From an uncultured bacterium (GTDB taxonomy: Bacteria > Patescibacteriota > Minisyncoccia > Phycocordibacterales > UBA9973), in the NCBI GenBank assembly GCA_903862375.1, contig CAIOXR010000023.1:1-9337 (forward strand): a stretch of 9,337 nt of DNA, in the 5' to 3' direction. Both the position numbers and the translations under genes were made by a program. Shown piece by piece: positions 5,395-9,337 of the stretch (positions are counted from its first letter, which is position 1; each line of letters opens with the position of its first letter). The notes under the pieces are model-generated. The model was not told where the DNA came from. It did no database searches and saw nothing but the letters and a program-made list of their open reading frames with translations.

Positions 5395-5654
5395 TCTGCC
5401 CAAATTCTTAATTCTTTATAATTTACTTCACCACAAATACTTTTACCCGTATTTTCATTATAAAAAAATGGTACACCTCCACAACATTCATCACTATCAT
5501 CTAAACTGACCATTAAATTTTCATTTTCTGTATTATGCCAACACTCCATCTTTTTTATCAAGATACCTTCTTCTTCTAAAAGACGATCGACTAACTTTTC
5601 CATAATCATACAATTAGGACATTCACTACCATAAAAAAAATAAACATTTTTCAT
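5385..5654 (-). CDS. Thioredoxin/glutaredoxin-like protein with CPNC motif
   Basis: An 89-residue small thioredoxin-fold protein. Beta strand NVYFFYGSE leads into the redox motif CPNC (Cys12-Cys15) at the start of a long helix, and GGVPFFYN carries the cis-proline (Val61-Pro62). Extra cysteines stand at 38, 57, 58 and 74; the pair Cys57-Cys58 lies just before the cis-Pro loop. There is no signal peptide or TM helix, so it acts in the cytoplasm, probably in disulfide reduction or as a glutaredoxin-like carrier. Upstream are two overlapping TATAAT boxes (5671-5666 and 5666-5661); the nearer ends six bases before the ATG, giving a leaderless message. Fold assignment is good; the redox partner is unknown. 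Confidence 0.82.
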   Translation of the reverse strand: MKNVYFFYGSECPNCMIMEKLVDRLLEEEGILIKKMECWHNTENENLMVSLDDSDECCGGVPFFYNENTGKSICGEVNYKELRIWAESK

Positions 5655-5660
5655 TTTACT

Positions 5661-5671
5661 ATTATATTATA
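5661..5671 (-). promoter_or_regulatory. Tandem TATAAT -10 boxes, leaderless
   Basis: On the minus strand TATAATATAAT contains two overlapping perfect -10 hexamers. The proximal one ends six bases before the ATG at 5654. Confidence 0.6.
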
Positions 5672-5682
5672 TTATTAAAAAT

Positions 5683-5723
5683 AAAACAAAAACAGAAAAG
5701 CTTAGCTTTTCTGTTTTTGTTTT
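5683..5723 (-). terminator. Rho-independent terminator of rpsT
   Basis: A perfect 20-bp stem (5683-5702 with 5704-5723; core ACAGAAAAGCT) lies just after the rpsT stop and is followed on the minus strand by further T-rich sequence. It also separates rpsT from the promoter of the next minus-strand gene. Confidence 0.83.
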
Positions 5724-5727
5724 TGTT

Positions 5728-5982
5728 TTATTTTGTGATTCTTGAAAGTAAAGATTTCCTACGAGATGCAGTATTCTTTTTTATTACTCCCCTCTTACAA
5801 GCTTTATCTATAGCACTGTAAGCAATAGGAAGCAATTTCTTTGCTTCATCCTTTTTCTTTTCTTTTATAAGTTTCTCAATACTTTTCACTGATTCTTTAA
5901 TAGCTTTTTTATTGCGATCATTCATTGCTTTTTTAACAAGAGATCCTTTTAAAGCCTTCTTTGCTGATTTTGTAATTGGCAT
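5728..5982 (-). CDS. rpsT: Ribosomal protein bS20
   Basis: An 84-residue, very basic, all-helical protein matching bS20, a primary 16S rRNA-binding protein of the 30S subunit. Seen: MPITKSAKKAL at the N-terminus, the Lys-rich first helix, the middle IEKLIKEKKKDEAKKLL and the conserved C-terminal AIDKACKRGVIKKNTASRRKSLLSRI. Length is normal (about 85-90). The start is the only sensible Met. There is no Shine-Dalgarno sequence. Unlike its neighbours it seems to have a leader of about 100 bases with a compact predicted fold (6019-6084), suggesting autoregulation, as known by a different mechanism for E. coli S20. A terminator follows directly. Confidence 0.96.
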   Translation of the reverse strand: MPITKSAKKALKGSLVKKAMNDRNKKAIKESVKSIEKLIKEKKKDEAKKLLPIAYSAIDKACKRGVIKKNTASRRKSLLSRITK

Positions 5983-6018
5983 ATTTTTTAATTAAAATTA
6001 AGAATTATAAATTGTTTT

Positions 6019-6084
6019 TATTCAAACTAAGCCGAGACACCAGCCCCTCATTGAGGAATCCCTATCCGGGGATAAAATTGAATA
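6019..6084 (-). ncRNA. Candidate structured 5' leader of rpsT
   Basis: Outer arms TATTCAA (6084-6078, read on the minus strand) and TTGAATA (6025-6019) enclose a hairpin ATCCC/GGGAT (6073-6069 with 6062-6058, loop CGGATA), a hairpin CCTC/GAGG (6056-6053 with 6049-6046), and a GC-rich single-stranded part (GGCTGGTGTCTCGGCTTAG). GGGG (6047-6044) could alternatively pair with CCCC (6071-6068). An extended -10 ends at 6090, predicting a start near 6083, the first bases of the outer stem. The segment is clearly richer in G+C than its surroundings. It could be an r-protein autoregulatory leader or an unrelated small RNA. Confidence 0.5.
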
Positions 6085-6089
6085 GCTTC

Positions 6090-6098
6090 ATATTAACA
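6090..6098 (-). promoter_or_regulatory. Extended -10 promoter of the rpsT leader
   Basis: TGTTAATAT on the minus strand (6098 to 6090) matches TGnTATAAT at most positions. Predicted initiation at about 6083 coincides with the 5' end of the candidate leader structure. A nearer TATAAT (6009-6004) is an alternative that would bypass the structure. Confidence 0.45.
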
Positions 6099-6141
6099 GA
6101 AAAATCATAAAAAGTAAATAGTCATATTTTAAAGAAAAAAG

Positions 6142-6147
6142 TATAAT
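6142..6147 (+). promoter_or_regulatory. -10 box of ruvA, leaderless
   Basis: A perfect TATAAT ends six bases before the ruvA ATG at 6154. There is no TG extension here. Confidence 0.6.
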
Positions 6148-6153
6148 ACATAT

Positions 6154-6732
6154 ATGATAGCTTATTTGGAAGGAACAGTTATACATACTACTGATAAATT
6201 TATAATTCTAAACACTGGAAATATCGGTTATAAGGTTTCAGTTACTCCTGAAATAATTTCTTTATGTAAAAATGAAGAACAAATAGCCCTTTTTATACAT
6301 ACTTCAGTTAGGGAAAACTCTATTGATCTTTTTGGGTTTCAAAACTCAGAAGAATTATCTTTCTTCGAGCTCCTTCTTGATGTTTCAGGTATAGGACCAA
6401 GATCTGCCTTAGGAATCATTGGTTTAGCTCCTATACATACAATTAAAAGGGCTATCGCTACTGGGGATGTGAGTTATTTAAATAAAGTCTCAGGTATCGG
6501 TAAAAAAACTGCTGAAAAAATAATCATAGAACTTCGAGACAAGCTTCAAAGCTACAAACAAGATTCTGATACTCCAAGTACTCTCAGGGAAGAAGGAGAC
6601 TTACTAGAAGCACTAAAGTCACTTGGTTATTCTCAGAATGAAGCTCGTGATGCACTTAAAAACATCCCTCCTAGCATCGAAGGTACTAATGCTCGTATAA
6701 AAGAAGCACTCCGTATCTTAAGTGGTAACTAG
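6154..6732 (+). CDS. ruvA: Holliday junction branch migration protein RuvA
   Basis: A 192-residue subunit of the RuvAB complex; RuvA tetramers bind Holliday junctions and load the RuvB motor. Domain I is an OB fold (residues 1-62, starting MIAYLEGTV with NTGNIGYKV). Domain II has two helix-hairpin-helix motifs, LLDVSGIGPRSALGII (74-89) and LNKVSGIGKKTAEKIIIELRDKL (109-131). A Ser/Asp-rich linker (133-147) precedes domain III (about 148-192, LLEALKSLGYSQNEARDAL), which contacts RuvB. Length is typical. The acidic pin is represented by ENSIDLFGF near 54-62. The promoter is leaderless. mutM follows 45 bases downstream, and the two probably form a DNA-repair operon. ruvB and ruvC are not in the window. 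Confidence 0.97.
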   Translation: MIAYLEGTVIHTTDKFIILNTGNIGYKVSVTPEIISLCKNEEQIALFIHTSVRENSIDLFGFQNSEELSFFELLLDVSGIGPRSALGIIGLAPIHTIKRAIATGDVSYLNKVSGIGKKTAEKIIIELRDKLQSYKQDSDTPSTLREEGDLLEALKSLGYSQNEARDALKNIPPSIEGTNARIKEALRILSGN

Positions 6733-6777
6733 TATTTAAATTATTAATATTTTTTATTCTTAATTAATAATTATCTT

Positions 6778-7707
6778 ATGCCTGAACTACCAGAAGTCAC
6801 AACTACAGTAAATGGACTTAAAAAAGCTCTAAAGGGTACTTCGTTTACAGATGTCTGGACAGACTTGGCAAAAAACAACCCAATAAAACAATTTGAAAAT
6901 ACAATCAAAGATAAAAAATTTTTTATTAAATTCAAAAAAGAGATAACTAATGCAAAAGTATTAAGTGTTGAAAGAAGAGCAAAGAATATCCTTATAAATA
7001 TTTCAAATAATAAAACTATCCTTATCCACCTTAAAATGACTGGCCATATTATAGTCGGCAAGTATATTTATAATAAAAAAGAAAATAAATGGTCACCAGA
7101 TAAAAATGAAAGGAAAGAACTTCACGACCCCTATAACAGATTCATCCATGCAGTCTTTACTCTTTCAAATGGTAAATATATGGTTTTTTGTGATACTCGT
7201 AAATTTGGTAAAATTACACTAGTAGATACACCCTCTATGCATCAAAGTACCCACCTTATGGATCTTGGTTTTGAACCACTTGAAGACGCCTTCACATATG
7301 AGAAGTTTATATACCAGATACAACTTAAATCAAATAAATATATTAAAACAGTATTAATGGACCAATCTATCATAGCTGGAATAGGAAATATATATTCAGA
7401 TGAAATGCTTTGGCTTTCAAATATACACCCAGAATCAAAATCAAAAAGTATTCCAAATAAAAATATTCAACTTCTTTTCTCATCAATGAAAGAAATACTT
7501 AATAAAGGTATAAACTTCGGTGGAGATTCAATGTCTGACTATAGAAATATAGATGGAGCTAGAGGCAATTTCCAGAATCACCATAATGTTTATCGTAAAA
7601 ATAATGAAAAATGTAGCAAAAAAGGATGTAATGGTGTTATAATAAGAAAAGTGTTAGATGGAAGAAGTGCTCACTTTTGTGACACTCATCAAAAATTATT
7701 CAATTAA
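6778..7707 (+). CDS. mutM: Formamidopyrimidine-DNA glycosylase (Fpg/MutM)
   Basis: A 309-residue bifunctional DNA glycosylase/AP lyase that removes 8-oxoguanine and formamidopyrimidines. Seen: MPELPEV (Pro2 nucleophile, Glu3), RRAKNILI (Lys69, the beta-hairpin lysine), GIGNIYSDEMLW (Asn204, helix-two-turn-helix), and the C-terminal zinc-finger region with DGRSAHFC (Arg296). It is longer than the usual 270-290 residues, mainly through a charged insert near residues 95-120 (YNKKENKWSPDKNERKELHDPYN). The zinc finger is atypical: Cys279-x4-Cys284 instead of CxxC, and Cys301-x2-His304 instead of CxxC. The catalytic residues are all kept, so it should be active. The ATG lies 45 bases after ruvA; only a weak AATAAT is seen near the start, so co-transcription with ruvA is likely. 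Confidence 0.95.
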   Translation: MPELPEVTTTVNGLKKALKGTSFTDVWTDLAKNNPIKQFENTIKDKKFFIKFKKEITNAKVLSVERRAKNILINISNNKTILIHLKMTGHIIVGKYIYNKKENKWSPDKNERKELHDPYNRFIHAVFTLSNGKYMVFCDTRKFGKITLVDTPSMHQSTHLMDLGFEPLEDAFTYEKFIYQIQLKSNKYIKTVLMDQSIIAGIGNIYSDEMLWLSNIHPESKSKSIPNKNIQLLFSSMKEILNKGINFGGDSMSDYRNIDGARGNFQNHHNVYRKNNEKCSKKGCNGVIIRKVLDGRSAHFCDTHQKLFN

Positions 7708-7746
7708 TATATAATCTTTAATAATTAGAGATTTACTAAATTATTT

Positions 7747-7941
7747 ATGGCAGAAAAAAAGAAAGATGATAAAGGTAAAAAACCAGCACCTAAAAAGCAT
7801 AGTGGTGGTGAAATGAGTTTTGGTTTAGAAGTTATACTTTTTGTAGTAGCTATTTTTGTACTTTGGGTATTAATGGGTAAACCTAAAACAGAAAACTCTG
7901 ATAAACCGTTTATTAAAGAGCAATCTACTTCAACTCAATAA
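7747..7941 (+). CDS. Small single-TM protein, unknown function
   Basis: A 64-residue protein. The N-terminus (1-22) is Lys/Asp-rich and disordered (MAEKKKDDKGKKPAPKK). One hydrophobic helix spans about residues 25-43 (FGLEVILFVVAIFVLWVLM), and a short polar tail rich in Ser and Thr follows. The positive N-terminus suggests an N-in topology with the tail outside. It lies 39 bases after mutM in the same direction, so it is probably the last gene of the ruvA-mutM transcript; a TATAAT at 7710-7715 could also start a message with a short leader. No Shine-Dalgarno sequence is seen. It resembles the many small membrane proteins of CPR genomes. Coding status is likely from its clear composition and fit between neighbours, but the function is unknown. 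Confidence 0.65.
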   Translation: MAEKKKDDKGKKPAPKKHSGGEMSFGLEVILFVVAIFVLWVLMGKPKTENSDKPFIKEQSTSTQ

Positions 7942-7944
7942 AAG

Positions 7945-8427
7945 CTATTTTAGTATCTGAAAAAGTGCTACTCCGCAAGCAACTGAGACGTTCAGAGACT
8001 CTTTTTTACCATGCATAGGTATTTCTACTATTTTATCGCAAACCTTCAATATATTCTTATCTAAACCTATAACTTCAGGGCCTAAAATAAATGCAAACTT
8101 TTTTGCTTTTTTATATACCCTATAATCTATGGAGTTTTTGTCTTGCTCTAGTGCTACTACTTCATAACCATTTTTCTTTAAACTCTTTACTAGAGGTAAT
8201 ATCTTTTCTTTATACTCCCAGGGAATCCAAGTCTCTGCACCTAATGCACTTTTACTTATATCTTTTTGAATTCGCCCAAACTGATCAGTAGGTCTTGGTG
8301 TACAACCTACTAAATATATCTTATCTATCCCTACCGCATCAGATGTACGAAATATTGATCCTACATTTATTGCGGAACGAATATCTGGAAGAATTAAAAT
8401 ATTTGAATTATTGTTGATTTTTAACAT
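7945..8427 (-). CDS. SpoU/TrmH-family RNA 2'-O-ribose methyltransferase
   Basis: A 160-residue SPOUT-class methyltransferase that uses S-adenosylmethionine to methylate a ribose 2'-OH in tRNA or rRNA. All three SpoU motifs are present: NVGSIFRTSDA (residues 21-31, with catalytic-type Asn21 and Arg27), FILGPEVIGL (113-122) and IPMHGKKESLNVSVACGVALF (136-156, forming the trefoil knot). The reading frame continues upstream to 8493, but I chose ATG 8427. The extra 22 residues are hydrophobic and unlike the family, and homologs usually begin a few residues before the ILILPDIRS strand. A TATCAT box lies five bases before this ATG, as in other leaderless genes here. The target could be tRNA position 18 or rRNA; it lacks the N-terminal extension of RlmB. 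Its 3' end is three bases from the preceding convergent gene. Confidence 0.92.
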   Translation of the reverse strand: MLKINNNSNILILPDIRSAINVGSIFRTSDAVGIDKIYLVGCTPRPTDQFGRIQKDISKSALGAETWIPWEYKEKILPLVKSLKKNGYEVVALEQDKNSIDYRVYKKAKKFAFILGPEVIGLDKNILKVCDKIVEIPMHGKKESLNVSVACGVALFQILK

Positions 8428-8432
8428 AAAAT

Positions 8433-8438
8433 ATGATA
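8433..8438 (-). promoter_or_regulatory. -10-like box before the TrmH-family start
   Basis: TATCAT on the minus strand ends five bases before the chosen ATG (8427). It supports the internal start over the longer frame, although it is one mismatch from TATAAT and lacks the TG extension. Confidence 0.4.
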
Positions 8439-8486
8439 GTTTTAAATATACCATAAATATATTAATGTGGTTATAGTATATTGTTT

Positions 8487-8492
8487 TATACA
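8487..8492 (+). promoter_or_regulatory. Candidate -10 of tRNA-Lys
   Basis: TATACA ends eight bases before the mature tRNA 5' end at 8500. No convincing -35 is visible. Confidence 0.4.
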
Positions 8493-8499
8493 TATATTC

Positions 8500-8572
8500 C
8501 CTCTCGTAGCTCAGTTGGTAGAGCAGCTCCCTTTTAAGGAGATGGTCGTAGGTTCGATTCCTACCGAGAGGA
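8500..8572 (+). tRNA. tRNA-Lys, anticodon TTT
   Basis: Acceptor CCTCTCG (8500-8506) pairs with CGAGAGG (8565-8571). D stem is GCTC/GAGC with loop AGTTGGTA. Anticodon stem GCTCC/GGAGA has a G-A mismatch at its outer pair and loop CTTTTAA, anticodon TTT at 8533-8535. Variable loop is TGGTC. T stem GTAGG/CCTAC has loop TTCGATT. Discriminator is A8572, followed by CAA, so CCA is not encoded. The first pair is C1-G72, less usual than G1-C72. As with tRNA-Arg, the acceptor 3' strand forms part of the following terminator palindrome. Confidence 0.95.
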
Positions 8573-8621
8573 CAATTATAAAAACCCCAGTTTACTGAGG
8601 GTTTTTATAATTGTCCCCTCG
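8565..8621. terminator. Palindromic terminator that includes the tRNA-Lys acceptor end
   Basis: Arms 8570-8587 and 8599-8616 pair perfectly over 18 bp; after one mismatch four more pairs join 8565-8568 with 8618-8621. An inner CAG/CTG closes a TTTA loop. The stem holds AAAAACCC/GGGTTTTT and can end transcripts from both strands. Its outer part is the tRNA acceptor 3' strand and an inverted copy of it. Confidence 0.75.
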
Positions 8622-8750
8622 ATTTTCGTCCTTGAGGACGAAACGTGTAGAAATCGAAAACCTTTTCCATATAAGTATACTCGCGAATGGAAAAGGTGTA
8701 CTGAGCCTGTAAGGTTCGATAAGGCTAATGCCGATCCTTTCTAACCAGGA
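8602..8750 (-). ncRNA. Candidate minus-strand structured RNA, counterpart of the one after tRNA-Arg
   Basis: On the minus strand, a TAGAAT box (8761-8756) could start a transcript near 8749. It would contain a hairpin AGCCT/AGGCT (8726-8722 with 8708-8704), CAGTA (8703-8699), a hairpin CCTTTTCCAT/ATGGAAAAGG (8696-8661), the T-arm-like TTCGATTTCTAC (8658-8647; 11 of 12 bases match tRNA-Lys), a hairpin TTTCGTCC/GGACGAAA with loop TCAA (8643-8624), then TCGAGGGGACAATT, and end at the shared terminator. Order and spacing match the element at 4700-4880. The promoter is weaker here. No known RNA family was recognised. This entry also describes the gene-free stretch 8573-8801. Confidence 0.42.
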
Positions 8751-8786
8751 ATTAAATTCTATCTTTTATGAGAAATTTACATTTAT

Positions 8787-8795
8787 TGATATAAT
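8787..8795 (+). promoter_or_regulatory. Extended -10 promoter, leaderless
   Basis: TGATATAAT, identical to the box before the glycosyltransferase at 1134, again ends exactly six bases before its ATG (8802). Confidence 0.7.
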
Positions 8796-8801
8796 TTAGA
8801 T

Positions 8802-9337
8802 ATGAAATTTATTTTAATAACAGGACCCCAAGCAGTTGGAAAGATGACAGTTGGACAGGAACTAGGAAAAATAACTGGCCTTAAACTTTTTCATAATCAT
8901 ATGAGCATTGAATTAGTTCTAAATTTATTTAATTATGAAACACCACAATTTAAAAGACTCTCAACATTAATTCGCGAAGAAATATTTAAAGAAGTTGCTT
9001 CTAGTAATTTAGATGGATTAATTTTTACATATGTTTGGGATTTTAATGATAAACATGATTGGGATTATATTGAGAAATTAATACAAGTTTTTAGAGATAA
9101 AAATTCTCAAATATATTTTGTTGAACTAGAGGCTGATTTAGAGGAAAGAATTAAAAGAAATAAAACTGAGCACAGATTAAATCACAAACCTTCAAAAAGA
9201 AATATGGCTGGTTCAGATGATAAATTAAGAGAAAGTATTAAAAAACATCGTCTTAACTCACTAGAAGGAGAAATAAGAGAAAAGAACTATATAAAAATTA
9301 ATAACACAAATATCTTTTCTGAAAATGTAGCTAAGCA
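8802..9337 (+). CDS. P-loop kinase/AAA-like NTPase, 3' truncated by the window edge
   Basis: An open frame of 178 complete codons that runs off the end of the window without a stop. The N-terminus MKFILITGPQAVGKMTVGQEL holds a Walker A loop (Gly8 to Lys14) in which the residue after Lys is Met15, followed by Thr16; the canonical form is GK[ST]. HNHMSIELVLNLF near residues 31-43 and LIFTYVWDFND near 75-85 fit a small-molecule kinase-like P-loop protein, and LEERIKRNKTEHR near 119-131 resembles a lid segment. Proteins with GPQAVGKMT are usually named AAA-family ATPase or shikimate-kinase-like; their substrate is unknown to me. The start is fixed by a perfect extended -10 six bases upstream. It is one of the few genes here whose full length cannot be judged. 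Confidence 0.83.
   Translation, partial: MKFILITGPQAVGKMTVGQELGKITGLKLFHNHMSIELVLNLFNYETPQFKRLSTLIREEIFKEVASSNLDGLIFTYVWDFNDKHDWDYIEKLIQVFRDKNSQIYFVELEADLEERIKRNKTEHRLNHKPSKRNMAGSDDKLRESIKKHRLNSLEGEIREKNYIKINNTNIFSENVAK

Noticed and set aside
8428..8493. N-terminal extension of the TrmH-family frame (22 extra residues)
   Set aside because: The extension is hydrophobic and unlike the family, and it overlaps the tRNA-Lys promoter region; the internal ATG at 8427 has a -10-like box at leaderless spacing.
8624..8660. Hammerhead-ribozyme-like GTCC-TTGA-GGAC-GAAAC stretch
   Set aside because: The stem II plus GAAAC resemblance is real, but the obligatory CUGANGA segment is missing before it on either strand and no cleavage-site context is present.

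Overview
The window is AT-rich and densely packed with short genes on both strands. Several traits point to a member of the Candidate Phyla Radiation (Patescibacteria, probably a Parcubacteria/Paceibacteria-type lineage): lysine- and isoleucine-rich proteins, almost no Shine-Dalgarno sequences, promoters directly abutting start codons, tRNA genes without encoded CCA, and small lineage-typical membrane proteins. This assignment is inferred from style and gene content and rests on no marker phylogeny. Thirteen complete protein genes, one 3'-truncated gene and two tRNA genes are supported. All 13 visible stop codons are TAA (10) or TAG (3).

Left part (1-4110): an ATP-grasp ligase on the minus strand is divergent from a plus-strand run of a family 2 glycosyltransferase, a HIT-family protein (8-base overlap), a malic enzyme and a two-TM protein of unknown function. 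A perfect 18-bp stem-loop at 4068-4105 closes this run and also serves the convergent minus-strand low-molecular-weight phosphatase-like gene (4100-4528).

Middle (4529-6150): tRNA-Arg(GCG) is followed by an unusual cluster of inverted repeats that includes an inverted copy of the tRNA's own 3' half. Then come a Cys-rich single-TM protein and a convergent thioredoxin-like CPNC protein sharing a 52-base perfect palindrome as terminator, and the rpsT gene with a candidate structured 5' leader.

Right part (6154-9337): ruvA, mutM and a small single-TM protein form a probable operon for DNA repair and recombination. It is followed tail-to-tail by a SpoU/TrmH-type RNA methyltransferase. A tRNA-Lys(TTT) comes next and is again followed by a hairpin cluster built like the one after tRNA-Arg. 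The window ends inside a P-loop kinase-like gene.

Two observations stand out. First, at least eight genes have a (usually extended, TGnTATAAT) -10 box only 6-8 bases before the ATG, which predicts leaderless mRNAs. Second, both tRNA genes are followed by the same unexplained arrangement: a palindrome containing the tRNA acceptor end, a hairpin, a 12-nt inverted T-arm copy, a second hairpin, then TACTG. This may be a minus-strand, tRNA-mimicking structured RNA. I could not match it to a known RNA family.
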